The notes: generated by a model not told the origin, from the letters alone. A DNA stretch of 64,000 nucleotides from Caldicellulosiruptor bescii DSM 6725 (GCF_000022325.1 NC_012034.1:1506501-1570500); one strand, 5' to 3'; positions 49,214-59,016 are shown, numbered from the stretch's first letter. Made by a program: numbers and translations.

Positions 49214-49831
49214 TTATTTTCTTCTTTCCTCCAAGCTTTTTAAAATATCTGTCCAGTCAAGGTTAAAATACGCCAGTAAAACGCTCAAGTGGTACATCAA
49301 ATCAGATATCTCATATATTACTTCTTCTTTTTTACCATTCTTTGCTCCAATTACTACCTCTGTTGCCTCCTCGCCAATCTTTTTAAGTATCTTATCAAGT
49401 CCCTTTTCAAATAGGTAAGAGGTATACGAACCTTCTATCTTATTTTGCTTTCTATCATTAATTGTTTTCATTAGTTCAAAAATAATGTCAGTTGCCACCT
49501 TTTTTATATCACCTTCCAATGCGGTGAAAAAACATGTTTTGTTGCCAGTATGACATGCAACCCCTGTTTGTTCAACAATGGCAAGCAAGGTATCACCATC
49601 ACAGTCTAAAAATAAACCTTTTAATTTTTGGACATTGCCTGAAGTCTCCCCTTTTCTCCATATCTTGTTTCTGCTTCGGCTAAAATAGTGCATATACCCT
49701 GTCTGAATGGTAAGTTCTAAAGCTTCCTTGTTCATGTACGCCAACATAAGTACTTCACCTGTTGAGCTATCCTGTACAACAACAGGCACAAGTCCATTTT
49801 GGTCAAACTTCAAAGCTGAAATATCTATCAT
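49214..49831 (-). CDS. hisIE: Bifunctional phosphoribosyl-AMP cyclohydrolase / phosphoribosyl-ATP pyrophosphatase
   Basis: Steps 2 and 3 of histidine synthesis in one 205-residue protein. The HisI half (about 1-115) has [28 protein letters not shown] and the zinc/metal residues in DCDGDTLL and ACHTG. The HisE half (about 116-205) has [22 protein letters not shown] and the metal-binding [13 protein letters not shown]. Last gene of the his operon. Confidence 0.97.
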   Translation of the reverse strand: MIDISALKFDQNGLVPVVVQDSSTGEVLMLAYMNKEALELTIQTGYMHYFSRSRNKIWRKGETSGNVQKLKGLFLDCDGDTLLAIVEQTGVACHTGNKTCFFTALEGDIKKVATDIIFELMKTINDRKQNKIEGSYTSYLFEKGLDKILKKIGEEATEVVIGAKNGKKEEVIYEISDLMYHLSVLLAYFNLDWTDILKSLEERRK

Positions 49832-49832
49832 T

Positions 49833-50585
49833 TTATATCCTCACCTCAATGCCATGATCTTTTAAGTAACCCTTTAAATCCCCAATTAAAATCTCTCCAA
49901 AATGAAATATAGAAGCAGCCAAAGCAGCTTCTGCTCCAGCCTTGAAAGCCTCCAAAAAATGCTCTGGCCTGCCAGCACCACCTGAAGCAATGACAGGAAT
50001 ATTTACGCTGCTACAAATAGCCTCTAAAAGCTCTAAATCATACCCTGCTTTTGTTCCGTCTCTGTCCATTGAGGTAAGTAGTATCTCGCCTGCCCCTCTC
50101 ATTTCAACTTCTTTTGCCCACTTTACAGCGTCAAGTCCTGTGTCTATCCTTCCTCCGTTTATATACACATGAAAACCGTCACTGTGCCTTTTTGCATCAA
50201 TTGCCACCACAATACACTGTGAACCAAAAACCTTTGCAGCTTCATTTACAAGGTCAGGGTTCTTAACCGCTGCAGAGTTAATTGAAACCTTATCAGCACC
50301 AGCCAAAAGTAAATTTCTAATGTCATCTAAATTTCTTATTCCACCGCCTACCGTAAAAGGAATAAAAACTTTTTCAGCTACATTCTTTACAACCTCTATC
50401 ATTATATTTCTCTCTTCATGCGATGCTGTAATATCTAAAAACACAAGCTCATCAGCACCAAGTTGGTTATATTTTTGAGCACTTTCGACAGGGTCACCAG
50501 CATCAACAAGGTTGATAAAGTTTATTCCTTTAACAACCCTTCCTCTATTGACATCAAGACAGGGAATTATTCTCTTTGCAACCAC
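49833..50585 (-). CDS. hisF: Imidazole glycerol phosphate synthase, cyclase subunit
   Basis: Beta/alpha-barrel of 250 residues that turns PRFAR plus ammonia into IGP and AICAR. Catalytic Asp11 in [15 protein letters not shown] and Asp in [15 protein letters not shown]. Phosphate-binding GGGI and ASGGAG motifs are present. It works with HisH, encoded two genes upstream; AICAR feeds PurH. Confidence 0.98.
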   Translation of the reverse strand: MVAKRIIPCLDVNRGRVVKGINFINLVDAGDPVESAQKYNQLGADELVFLDITASHEERNIMIEVVKNVAEKVFIPFTVGGGIRNLDDIRNLLLAGADKVSINSAAVKNPDLVNEAAKVFGSQCIVVAIDAKRHSDGFHVYINGGRIDTGLDAVKWAKEVEMRGAGEILLTSMDRDGTKAGYDLELLEAICSSVNIPVIASGGAGRPEHFLEAFKAGAEAALAASIFHFGEILIGDLKGYLKDHGIEVRI

Positions 50586-50611
50586 TTGTATCCTTCTCCT
50601 TAATTGAATAT

Positions 50612-51325
50612 TTAAAGTAAATTAATTACCTCCTCTAATTTGAGCTGTCCTGTATAAAGAGCTTTTCCAACAACTGCCGCATCAACACCTATACTTTTAA
50701 GCCTCATAATATCCTCTTTTGTTGAAATCCCACCTGATGCTGTTAAAAAACCATCAAAAAGTTCTCGAATATATTTTGCAGCTTCAAAGTTATGTCCTTT
50801 TAGCATCCCATCAGTTGTTATATCTGTATAAATAAGCCTTTCAAATCCCAAAGTTTTTATTTTCATAATTCCTTCTTCAATGGTAATTGTTGTTGCTTCC
50901 TGCCATCCAGAAAGTTTTACAAAACCATCTTTAAAGTCAAGAGAAGCAATAAATCTTTCTTTACCAAACACCTTCATAACTTCATTTACAAAATCAGGAT
51001 TTTTAAAGATTACAGAACCCAAAATGATATAGTTAACTCCTGAAGATATATAAAGCTCAACAGTAGCCTTGTCTCTAATGCCACCACCACATTCAACTGT
51101 CAAGGATGTAACTCTTTTTATGTTTCTTATAACTTCAAAATTCACTGGCCTTCCAACTTTTGCTCCATCCAAATCAACAACATGGACGTATTTAGCACCA
51201 CTTTTTTCAAAAAGTTTTGCCTGCTCAATTGGGTCTGAATTGAACAGTTGAACCTGACTATAATCTCCCTGAGTAAGTCTTACGCACTTTCCATCTATAA
51301 GGTCTATTGCAGGAATAACAATCAT
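50612..51325 (-). CDS. hisA: ProFAR isomerase
   Basis: Beta/alpha-barrel Amadori isomerase of 237 residues. It has the catalytic Asp in [21 protein letters not shown] phosphate-binding, the second Asp in [11 protein letters not shown], and ASGGIST. The start overlaps the hisH stop by 4 bp. Confidence 0.98.
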   Translation of the reverse strand: MIVIPAIDLIDGKCVRLTQGDYSQVQLFNSDPIEQAKLFEKSGAKYVHVVDLDGAKVGRPVNFEVIRNIKRVTSLTVECGGGIRDKATVELYISSGVNYIILGSVIFKNPDFVNEVMKVFGKERFIASLDFKDGFVKLSGWQEATTITIEEGIMKIKTLGFERLIYTDITTDGMLKGHNFEAAKYIRELFDGFLTASGGISTKEDIMRLKSIGVDAAVVGKALYTGQLKLEEVINLL

Positions 51326-51927
51326 AGCAATCCCCCAAAGTTCTTAAGTATTTGCAGTCCCACTTCACCACTTTTTTCAGGATGAAACTGAGTAGCAAAT
51401 ATATTGCCACTTTCTATTGAAGAGTCAAACTCAATACCATGCTCACACACAGAAGATACTATTGATTTATCTCTATTTTCCACATAATACGAATGAACAA
51501 AATACACAAACTGGTTATCCACACCCTTTAAAAGTTTTGAATTTCCTTTAACTTTTATCCTGTTCCATCCCATGTGTGGAATTTTGATGTTCTCTTTTTG
51601 AGGAAACTTTTTGACCTCTCCGTTGAAAATTCTTAAACCCTCACAATTGCCTTCTTCGCTAAATTCGTACAAGAGCTGATAACCCAAGCAAATACCCAAA
51701 AATAAAGACTCTTTTATTTTTTTTTTCAAGACATCAACAAGGCCAAATCTTTCAAGGTTTGATACAGCTACGTCAAATGCTCCTACTCCTGGTAAAACAA
51801 TTGCCTCGGCCTTTTCAATTTCATCTTTGCTTGATGTAACAAAAGCTCTAAAGCCTATGTATTCAAATGCTTTTTGTACACTCCTTAAGTTTCCCATCCC
51901 ATAGTCCACAATGCATATTTTTTTCAC
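51322..51927 (-). CDS. hisH: Imidazole glycerol phosphate synthase, glutaminase subunit
   Basis: Class I glutamine amidotransferase of 201 residues that supplies ammonia to HisF. Nucleophile Cys in LGICLGYQLL; His and Glu of the triad in QFHPEKSG. The N-terminus IVDYGMGNLRSVQKA is typical. Confidence 0.98.
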   Translation of the reverse strand: MKKICIVDYGMGNLRSVQKAFEYIGFRAFVTSSKDEIEKAEAIVLPGVGAFDVAVSNLERFGLVDVLKKKIKESLFLGICLGYQLLYEFSEEGNCEGLRIFNGEVKKFPQKENIKIPHMGWNRIKVKGNSKLLKGVDNQFVYFVHSYYVENRDKSIVSSVCEHGIEFDSSIESGNIFATQFHPEKSGEVGLQILKNFGGLL

Positions 51928-51930
51928 AAC

Positions 51931-52515
51931 TTATAACACTCCTTTTGACGATGGAATTCTATCATCGATTATCGTACAAGCTTCTTTTAAGGTTCTTCCA
52001 ATAGCTTTAAAAATGGCTTCGCAAACGTGATGGTCATTCTCACCAGCAAGTTTTTTTATATGAACTGTGGTTTTAGAAGACCAAACAAAAGCTTTGAAAA
52101 ACTCTACAACCATCTGAGAAGTCATATCTCCAAGCTTCGGTAGCTTAAAATCTACATCAAATGCCAAATATGGCCTTCCTGAGATATCCACTGCCACCAT
52201 TATAAGTGCCTCATCCATAGGTAAAATAACATGCGCATATCTTTTTATACCTCTTTTATCTGACAAAGCCTTTAAAAAAGCCTGACCCAAAACTATTCCG
52301 ACATCTTCTATGGTGTGATGGTCGTCAATGTATATATCACCCTTCGCTTCAAGATCAATGTCAAATTTTCCATGATGAGAAAATAACTGAAGCATGTGGT
52401 CAAAAAAACCTATGCCTGTTGAGATTTTGTAATCACCATTTCCATCAATATTAAGAATTAACTTAATATCTGTCTCTTTTGTCTTTCTCTGAACTTCAGC
52501 AACTCTTTGACCCAT
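51931..52515 (-). CDS. hisB: Imidazoleglycerol-phosphate dehydratase
   Basis: Converts IGP to imidazole acetol phosphate. The 194-residue protein is the monofunctional form without a phosphatase domain. Metal-binding motifs GFFDHMLQLFSHHG, DDHHTIEDVGI and GENDHHVCEAIFKA are intact. It overlaps hisC by 20 bp. Confidence 0.98.
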   Translation of the reverse strand: MGQRVAEVQRKTKETDIKLILNIDGNGDYKISTGIGFFDHMLQLFSHHGKFDIDLEAKGDIYIDDHHTIEDVGIVLGQAFLKALSDKRGIKRYAHVILPMDEALIMVAVDISGRPYLAFDVDFKLPKLGDMTSQMVVEFFKAFVWSSKTTVHIKKLAGENDHHVCEAIFKAIGRTLKEACTIIDDRIPSSKGVL

Positions 52516-53569
52516 CTTTTGCGTTCTCCTTTTTAAATCGAATGAGATTTTCTATTATTATATCATTATCTTGAGGCTTGCCCAATGTAATTCTTAAAAG
52601 TTTTTTGTCCCCCACCTCAAACTTTTTTACAAGAATTTTCTTCGCAACAAGGTATTCAAATATTCTGTCGGCATACTCATCTACAACTGTCACAAAGTTT
52701 GCTTCAGACTGAATAACATAGTAGTATTCTTTGAGTTTTTGTATCATCCTATCTCTTTCATCTTTTATTAGCTGGATGTTATCTTTTAGCTTTTCGAAAT
52801 TTTCAAGCACCTTGATAGCTATGTTTTGGGTTAAGACATTGACATTATAGGGAGGTTTTACTTTGTGAAGGTTTTTTATAATATTTTCATTTGCAATGCC
52901 ATAACCACATCTTATACCTGCAAAACCTATTTTTGAAAATGTTTTAAGTATAATTGTATTATTGTATCTTCTTACAAACTCTATATAGTCAACATCGCTG
53001 TATTCACCATAGGCGTTGTCAATTACTATAAGCTTTGAAGGAAATGCTTCTACAAGAGCTTTTAAATTTTCAGCGCTCCATGCAATACCAGTTGGATTAT
53101 TTGGAGTATCAATAAATATTACCTTTATTTTCTCATTTGCACTTATCTTAGTAATTACCTTTTCAACATCAATTTTCCATTGGGAAGTAATATCAAAAAA
53201 ACAAAATCTTATGTCAAAAAGTTCAGCAGTTATCCTATACATTGTAAACGAAGGATATAGGAAAAATACCTGGTCATCCTGCTCACAGCATGCTTGAACA
53301 ATAAGCTGAATTATCTGGTCTGAACCATTTCCTACAATAAAATTTTCACTTTTCAACCTGTAAAACCTTGCTAAAGCATCTTTGATTGGTTGAGAATTAA
53401 TTTCTGGATAAAAACGCAAATTAGGTATACTATTTTTTAAAATATCCAAAATTATGTCTTTTAACTCTTCAGGAATTTCAAGAAGATTTTCGTTAGCATC
53501 TGCTTTAACTAAACATTCTATTTGGGGTGTTGTATAGTTTGAAAAATTTTCTAATCTTTTTTTAAACAT
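52496..53569 (-). CDS. hisC: Histidinol-phosphate aminotransferase
   Basis: PLP enzyme of 357 residues. PLP Lys lies in IILKTFSKIGFAGIRCGYG; DTPNNPTG and the N-terminal KADANENLLEIP substrate region are present. It overlaps hisD and hisB at its two ends, so the middle of the operon is tightly coupled. Confidence 0.97.
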   Translation of the reverse strand: MFKKRLENFSNYTTPQIECLVKADANENLLEIPEELKDIILDILKNSIPNLRFYPEINSQPIKDALARFYRLKSENFIVGNGSDQIIQLIVQACCEQDDQVFFLYPSFTMYRITAELFDIRFCFFDITSQWKIDVEKVITKISANEKIKVIFIDTPNNPTGIAWSAENLKALVEAFPSKLIVIDNAYGEYSDVDYIEFVRRYNNTIILKTFSKIGFAGIRCGYGIANENIIKNLHKVKPPYNVNVLTQNIAIKVLENFEKLKDNIQLIKDERDRMIQKLKEYYYVIQSEANFVTVVDEYADRIFEYLVAKKILVKKFEVGDKKLLRITLGKPQDNDIIIENLIRFKKENAKDGSKSC

Positions 53570-54857
53570 CTTCTAACCTCACCTTCAACGAATTTGCATG
53601 AAAGAGAAAACCTTCTTTTTGCGCTATGTTTATTGCATGTGGTGCATCTGTCAAAAACTGTTCTTTTGAATACTTTATTAAACTCATTCTCTTGACAAAA
53701 TCATAAACCCCGAGGGGAGAAAAGAAACTTGCTGTACCAGATGTTGGCAGTACATGATTTGGTCCTGCGATGTAGTCTCCAATAGGTTCAGGGGAATATT
53801 CACCTACAAAAACTGCACCAGCGTTTCTGATCTTAAACAACACTTTTTCTGCATCATTGCAACAAATCTCTAAGTGCTCAGGTGCAATTATATTCGCAAT
53901 CTCAGCAGCCTCAAAAAGATCGTCAACAACTATTATCACACCGTTTTTTTCGATAGCTTCAAAAGCAACTGAGTGTTCAAATCTTGCAAGCATCTTATCA
54001 ACATTCTCAGAAACCTCTTGAGCTATCTGTAAAGATGTTGTCACTAAAATACATCTTGCCATGGGGTCGTGTTCCGCCTGAGACAGCAAATCTGCAGAAA
54101 TGTATTTCGGATTTGCAGAACCATCTGCAATAACCATTACTTCACTTGGTCCTGCTACTGAGTCAATATCTACATATCCAAACAACAATTTTTTAGCAGT
54201 TGCTACATAGATATTTCCTGGTCCCACAATCTTATCTACCTTGGGGATAATCTGTGTCCCAAACGCAAGTGCCGCAACTGCTTGAGCTCCTCCCACTTTA
54301 TAAATCTCATCAATGCCACAAATTTTTGCTGCTGCCAAAGTGTACTTGCTGATACTCTTGTTCTTGTCAGGTGGAGTTACCATTATTATTTTTTCAACGC
54401 CAGCAACTTTTGCAGGAATTGAATTCATCAAAACTGTTGAAGGATAAGCTCCTTTCCCACCGGGAACATAAATTCCTACTTTTTTAAGAGGTATAATAAT
54501 CTGGCCAAGTAACGATCCATTTTTTGTATAAAACCAGCTTTCCTCTTTTTGCCTCATGTGATACTCATAGATATTTTTATACGCAGCATTCAAAGCATTT
54601 ATGAAATCACTATCTTCTTTTTCACATTCAAAATATGCTCTTTCAATCTCTTCTTGGACCACTCGCAGCTCATTCAAGCAAATACCCTTACAATCAAACA
54701 TCCGGGTGTAGTAAAGCAATGCTTCATCTTTCTTATCTTTTACATCAGAGATTATTCTGCGAACCTTCTGTTCAATTTCTTCCTCGTTTCCCCATTTTCT
54801 TATTTTAGCCGTCTCTATGTAGTTTTCAATCTGTTGTTTGCTGGACAAGATTCTCAC
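53562..54857 (-). CDS. hisD: Histidinol dehydrogenase
   Basis: Zinc- and NAD-dependent double oxidation of histidinol to histidine. The 431-residue protein has VYVPGGKGAYPSTVLMN, the VGPGNIYVATAKK segment, SEVMVIAD, and the zinc/catalytic Glu-His pairs in LLSQAEHDP and IIAPEHLEI. It overlaps the hisG stop by 4 bp. Confidence 0.98.
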   Translation of the reverse strand: MRILSSKQQIENYIETAKIRKWGNEEEIEQKVRRIISDVKDKKDEALLYYTRMFDCKGICLNELRVVQEEIERAYFECEKEDSDFINALNAAYKNIYEYHMRQKEESWFYTKNGSLLGQIIIPLKKVGIYVPGGKGAYPSTVLMNSIPAKVAGVEKIIMVTPPDKNKSISKYTLAAAKICGIDEIYKVGGAQAVAALAFGTQIIPKVDKIVGPGNIYVATAKKLLFGYVDIDSVAGPSEVMVIADGSANPKYISADLLSQAEHDPMARCILVTTSLQIAQEVSENVDKMLARFEHSVAFEAIEKNGVIIVVDDLFEAAEIANIIAPEHLEICCNDAEKVLFKIRNAGAVFVGEYSPEPIGDYIAGPNHVLPTSGTASFFSPLGVYDFVKRMSLIKYSKEQFLTDAPHAINIAQKEGFLFHANSLKVRLEDV

Positions 54858-55483
54858 TCTTCAATCATCCTTTCCAAACGATTTATAATATCATCTATCT
54901 GAGTTTTTAATTTTAGACTTGCCCTGTTTGCAATAAGCCGAGCACTAATGTCGTATAGCTTTTCATATACTTCAAGTCCATTTTCCTTCAGAGTTCTACC
55001 ACTTTCTACAATATCTACTATCATGTCTGAAAGTCCTAAAATAGGAGCAAGCTCTACTGAACCATTGAGCTTTATTATCTTTACATCCTCACCCCTAACA
55101 TTTTCAAAATACTCTTTAGCAATGTTAGGAAATTTAGTTGCAATTGTCTTATCAGGCTTTTTCAAAAGAGCTTCGCTTATCCCTTTAGGTCCTGCCAAGG
55201 CTACAAAACATTTCCCAATCTTTAAATCTAAAAGTTCGTACACTCTCTTATTCATTTCAAGCAACACATCTTTACCAACAACACCAACATCTGCAACTCC
55301 ATATTCCACATAAGTGGGCACGTCAAAAGGTTTTACCATGAGAAAACGCAGAGAATTTTGAGTGTCCTCGATGATCAATTTTCTGCTTTCCTCAGATATA
55401 TCAATGTCTACAAGTGATGCTCTTTTCAAAAGTTCAACTGTTTGCTGGGCTAACCTTCCTTTTGGCAACGCTATAGTGATCAT
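54854..55483 (-). CDS. hisG: ATP phosphoribosyltransferase, short form
   Basis: First step of histidine synthesis. At 209 residues it lacks the C-terminal regulatory domain and so needs HisZ, encoded directly upstream with a 4-bp overlap. Motifs: IALPKGRLAQQTVELL and the PRPP-binding GLSDMIVDIVESGRTLKENGL (split). Feedback inhibition by histidine would act through HisZ. Confidence 0.98.
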   Translation of the reverse strand: MITIALPKGRLAQQTVELLKRASLVDIDISEESRKLIIEDTQNSLRFLMVKPFDVPTYVEYGVADVGVVGKDVLLEMNKRVYELLDLKIGKCFVALAGPKGISEALLKKPDKTIATKFPNIAKEYFENVRGEDVKIIKLNGSVELAPILGLSDMIVDIVESGRTLKENGLEVYEKLYDISARLIANRASLKLKTQIDDIINRLERMIEE

Positions 55484-56661
55484 TCTAAATCCTCCAAAAC
55501 ATATGTTTTTACACCTTCTTCATCTATATACATGAATTTCTCAACCTTCATAGCTTTGCTAATAAGAAAGGCTTCTTCTATTTTTGCCGGTACTGTATAA
55601 AAGTAAATCTTCTGTTTTTCATTGTCTGTCTTAAGAAGCAGTTTTAATGCCATTTTAAAGTGCCCTTCCTTATAAAAAACAAGGCTATCGTAAAATTTAT
55701 CATTCCTTGGAATATTTTTTAGTTTCCACTCTAAAATTCTGTCTAAACCAATTGCAAATCCAATGGCGTATAGTTTGGTACCAAATATTTCACACAAATT
55801 ATCGTATCTACCACCATTTAGCACAGGATAGCCAAGTTCTTGTATATAACCAGAAAATATTATACCTGTGTAATAGTTTAGATGTTTTACCATTCCAAAG
55901 TCGATAGTAATATAATTTTGATAACCCAGTTTTATCATATTATTATATATCTCACTTAGTCTCTCAATCGCCAGTTTAGATATCTCATTGTTTGCAAACT
56001 TTTTAGCCTCTTTTATCTTGTCCTCTCTACCATAAAGTCTTGTGAGATTTCTGAAAATATCTATAACTTTTTGGGAAATGCCCTTTCGAATCAAAAAGTT
56101 TTCAATCCCTATATAGTCCTTCTTGTCAACAAGCTTGCAGAGCACTTCTGATGAAGCCTCATCAATCTCACAGTCCTTAGCAATTCCTTTAAAGAAATTT
56201 ACCTCTCCAACATCTATTGTAAAGTTATTCACTCCAAGTTCAAGTAAACTTTCTACCGCAAGCGCTAATATCTCTAAGTCTATATAGAAACTATCAGATG
56301 TATGAAAGTTTTCTATGCCTGCTTGAAAAAATTCCCTCAAATCCCCTGCTTCTTGTTGAAGAAACTGATATGCCTTGCCAAAGTAACACAATTTGAGTGG
56401 ATAAACTTTTGTCTGAAACTTAGCTGCAATCTCTGCAACCTTTGGAGTAAATTCATTTCTCAAGGCAATTACATTTCCATCGCTGTCCATAAACTTTATA
56501 GTGTTGCTGCCATTTAAGTTTTTTGACTTTTCATAATCTTCAAAAGTTGAAGGTTCAACCAATTTGTACCCAAATTTTTTAAATAAAAAGATAGTCCTTT
56601 CTCTTACCTCTTCTAAGGTATCAGACACTGGAGGATAGTAATCCACAAACTTTTTGCTCAT
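55480..56661 (-). CDS. hisZ: ATP phosphoribosyltransferase regulatory subunit
   Basis: A histidyl-tRNA synthetase-like protein of 393 residues without a tRNA-binding domain; forms an octamer with short HisG. Class II aaRS motif-like segments include ALRNEFTPKVAEIAA, REFFQAGIENF and the NGGRYDNLCEIFG and AIGFAIGLDRI regions. First gene of the his operon. Confidence 0.95.
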   Translation of the reverse strand: MSKKFVDYYPPVSDTLEEVRERTIFLFKKFGYKLVEPSTFEDYEKSKNLNGSNTIKFMDSDGNVIALRNEFTPKVAEIAAKFQTKVYPLKLCYFGKAYQFLQQEAGDLREFFQAGIENFHTSDSFYIDLEILALAVESLLELGVNNFTIDVGEVNFFKGIAKDCEIDEASSEVLCKLVDKKDYIGIENFLIRKGISQKVIDIFRNLTRLYGREDKIKEAKKFANNEISKLAIERLSEIYNNMIKLGYQNYITIDFGMVKHLNYYTGIIFSGYIQELGYPVLNGGRYDNLCEIFGTKLYAIGFAIGLDRILEWKLKNIPRNDKFYDSLVFYKEGHFKMALKLLLKTDNEKQKIYFYTVPAKIEEAFLISKAMKVEKFMYIDEEGVKTYVLEDLE

Positions 56662-56717
56662 TTTTTCTCCCTTTCATTACTTTATCATAATGAAGTGATG
56701 AATAGATATCATGTTAT

Positions 56718-56746
56718 ATTATATTACAAAAGAACTAAAAAAGCAA
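56718..56746 (-). promoter_or_regulatory. Promoter of the his operon
   Basis: TTGCTT (56746-56741), 17 bp, TATAAT (56723-56718) on the minus strand. The leader to hisZ is only about 50 bases, with no room for a T-box. Confidence 0.7.
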
Positions 56747-56789
56747 CAAAAAAGTGGAGCCATCATCTTAATCATATAGGGCTCCACTT
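56741..56789 (-). terminator. Terminator of the pstB-phoU-queT operon
   Basis: AAGTGGAGCC (56752-56761) pairs perfectly with GGCTCCACTT (56780-56789), and TTTTTTG follows on the minus strand. It lies 10 bp after queT and abuts the his promoter. Confidence 0.9.
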
Positions 56790-56799
56790 GTTAAGAAAC

Positions 56800-57339
56800 T
56801 TATATGAGATTTTTGCCTTTCATCTGCTTTTCAAGTGCCAAAAATAAAGGTAACCCCAAAAAGTATGTGGCAATTGCCTCTCCCATTCCAATCGATAATA
56901 ATGTAAAAAGATATCTGATAATTGGATTTAGATTTTTCAACCACTCAATTTTCAAGCTGCCTATAAAATATTGCCATATATAAGCTGATACAACCACAGC
57001 ATTTACTATAATAGTGGGCAGAGGTAAAAAAGGCTTTTTCTTTATTCTGGTTGTAAGCAGCGCAGCTATTAGTGTTGCAAGAGAACCAAAAATCACATCA
57101 TATATACCTGTTATACTTACTACCATGCCATATAGGTTTGCTAAAAAACACCCCACAAACAGACCAATGGTAGCTGAAACTGGCATCAAGGCAGGAAGAA
57201 GAGTAAGTGCCTCTGATATTCTTATCTGCAATGGTCCATATGATATAGCTGGTAGAAACGCGGTTAAAACAAAATATAATGCTGCAATCAGAGCAGCCCT
57301 TGCAATTACCTTACTGTCAATCTTAATTTTCCTTTTCAC
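56800..57339 (-). CDS. queT: QueT-family transporter (queuosine precursor, ECF S-component-like)
   Basis: A 179-residue membrane protein with about five to six helices. The segment LIAALYFVLTAFLPAISYGPLQIRISEALTLLP (spread over residues 16-48) matches the QueT signature with its PLQIRISEAL core, followed by GLFVGCFLANLYG. QueT proteins are thought to import preQ0/preQ1 with a shared energising module. It overlaps phoU by 4 bp, an odd partnership. No preQ1 riboswitch is seen because no leader exists. Confidence 0.82.
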   Translation of the reverse strand: MKRKIKIDSKVIARAALIAALYFVLTAFLPAISYGPLQIRISEALTLLPALMPVSATIGLFVGCFLANLYGMVVSITGIYDVIFGSLATLIAALLTTRIKKKPFLPLPTIIVNAVVVSAYIWQYFIGSLKIEWLKNLNPIIRYLFTLLSIGMGEAIATYFLGLPLFLALEKQMKGKNLI

Positions 57340-58013
57340 CTTGTTTCATCTTCCCTGCCTTCCCATTCATGTTTATGCATACCTGTTATCTTGTACACAA
57401 CCCATTCGGCTATATTTGTAGAGTGGTCTGCTATTCTTTCTAAATATTTTATGACCAATAAAAACTGAACGCATTGAGAAACTGCTGCAGAATTTTCTTT
57501 CATTATTTGCTCAAGTTCATCAATAAGGTTTTGATACATTGTATCAACCAAATCATCACGCTTGACAACAGACTTTGCAAGTTCTATGTCAGAATTTACA
57601 TACGAGTCTAATGCATCTTTTAACATCGAACGAGTAATTTCAGCCATTTTAGGAATGTCAATTAAAGGTTTTACATAATCCTCTTTTGCAAGCTTGAGCG
57701 TTATCTGAGAAATATCCTCTGCATGGTCAGCAATCCTCTCAATATCTGTTGCAATTCTCATCGCAGTTATTATAAGTCTTAGGTCACTTGCAAGCGGCTG
57801 TTGAGTAGCAATAACAATAGCACATTTTTTCTCTATCTCTTCTGTAAGCTCATCAATTTTATCATCGTTATCTATTATTCTTTGTGCAAGTTCAACATCT
57901 TTTGTCTTAAGTGCCAAAATTGCTTTGTCAATAGCCTCTTCTGCCATAGCTCCCATCTTAAGAATATCAAGATGAATTTCTTTGAGCTCATTTTCAAATG
58001 TCGGTCTTGTCAT
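57336..58013 (-). CDS. phoU: Phosphate transport regulator PhoU
   Basis: A 225-residue all-helical protein with two PhoU repeats (about residues 10-110 and 115-210). The metal-binding motif occurs as ATDIERIADHAEDI and LERIADHSTNIAEW. PhoU links Pst transport to the PhoR/PhoP system. It lies 30 bp after pstB and overlaps queT. Confidence 0.97.
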   Translation of the reverse strand: MTRPTFENELKEIHLDILKMGAMAEEAIDKAILALKTKDVELAQRIIDNDDKIDELTEEIEKKCAIVIATQQPLASDLRLIITAMRIATDIERIADHAEDISQITLKLAKEDYVKPLIDIPKMAEITRSMLKDALDSYVNSDIELAKSVVKRDDLVDTMYQNLIDELEQIMKENSAAVSQCVQFLLVIKYLERIADHSTNIAEWVVYKITGMHKHEWEGREDETR

Positions 58014-58043
58014 ATCAAAAGTTCACCTCTCAACATAATATAA

Positions 58044-58793
58044 TTATCCGAACCTACCAGTAATATAGTCCTCTGTTCTTTTGTCCCGAGGGGTATTAAA
58101 TATAGTGATTGTCTTGTCAAACTCTACAAGCTCTCCATTTAAGAAAAATCCTGTAAAATCAGAAATTCGAGCAGCCTGTTGCATATTATGAGTGACTATT
58201 ATTATTGTGTAGTTTTTCTTGAGCTGTTCTAAAAGCTCTTCTATTTTTAATGTTGAAATTGGGTCAAGAGCAGATGTTGGCTCATCAAGCAAAATTACCT
58301 CAGGCTCGACTGCCAAAACCCTTGCAATGCAGAGCCTTTGCTGCTGGCCTCCAGAGAGCGAAAATGCACTTTTTTTCAGCCTATCCTTTACTTCATCCCA
58401 CAGATAGGCTTTTTTAAGGCTGCTTTCTACAATCTCATCAAGTACTTCTTTCTTTTTAATACCATGAATTCTTGGCCCATACGCTACATTGTCATATATG
58501 CTCATTGGGAATGGATTGGGTTTTTGAAATACCATTCCAATTTTTTTTCTAAGTTGAATAACATCAATCTCTTTGTAGATGTTTTTGCCTTCAAAATATA
58601 CAGTTCCTTCTATTTTTACGTTTTCAATAAGGTCATTCATTCTATTTAAAGTCCTCAAGAAAGTAGATTTTCCACAGCCAGATGGTCCTATCAATGCAGT
58701 TATAGCTTTTTCGTTTATCTTTATATTTATATTTTTCAGAGCATGGTTCTCCCCATAATATAGATTTAAATCCTTTGTTTCTATTATTACCAT
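58044..58793 (-). CDS. pstB: Phosphate ABC transporter ATP-binding protein
   Basis: ABC ATPase of the high-affinity phosphate importer. Walker A is [36 protein letters not shown] is the ABC signature; [11 protein letters not shown] is Walker B. The frame is open up to 58955, but the ATG at 58793 ([19 protein letters not shown]) follows AGAGG and gives the usual 249 residues. pstS, pstC and pstA are not in the window; they must be elsewhere. Pho-box-like repeats lie upstream. Confidence 0.96.
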   Translation of the reverse strand: MVIIETKDLNLYYGENHALKNINIKINEKAITALIGPSGCGKSTFLRTLNRMNDLIENVKIEGTVYFEGKNIYKEIDVIQLRKKIGMVFQKPNPFPMSIYDNVAYGPRIHGIKKKEVLDEIVESSLKKAYLWDEVKDRLKKSAFSLSGGQQQRLCIARVLAVEPEVILLDEPTSALDPISTLKIEELLEQLKKNYTIIIVTHNMQQAARISDFTGFFLNGELVEFDKTITIFNTPRDKRTEDYITGRFG

Positions 58794-58845
58794 CTTGAAG
58801 AAACCTCTCCCTACTTTTTGATAGCTACAACTTGTATATTTTATA

Positions 58846-58891
58846 ATTATAACATTAAATTCTTGTTTAATGTATGTTAAAACTGTGTTAA
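58846..58891 (-). promoter_or_regulatory. pstB promoter with three Pho-box-like repeats
   Basis: Read on the plus strand, TGTTTA at 58864, TGTTAA at 58875 and TGTTAA at 58886 recur with an exact 11-bp period. On the minus strand these are TTAACA-type repeats like the PhoP boxes of Bacillus. An extended -10 (TGTTATAAT, 58854-58846) lies downstream, so the boxes cover the -35 region, as in PhoP-activated promoters. A TATAAT at 58898-58903 could serve the divergent DUF47-pit pair. Confidence 0.7.
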
Positions 58892-59016
58892 ATATTATAT
58901 AATATTCTTTGTGCAATGTAAAACTTTTTATGAGGTTCGCAGGATTGATAAACAAAAATAACTTTTATTAAAATGGTCTTTGTGGCAAAAATTCTACAAA
59001 GAAGGGGTTGTGAAAT

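Noticed and set aside
56662..56750. A T-box or attenuator in front of the his operon.
   Set aside because: The promoter lies about 55 bases before hisZ, and the only hairpin nearby is the terminator of the previous operon.
58794..58955. A 54-residue N-terminal extension of PstB.
   Set aside because: The extension runs through the promoter and Pho-box-like array, has no family similarity, and the ATG at 58793 has a ribosome-binding site.
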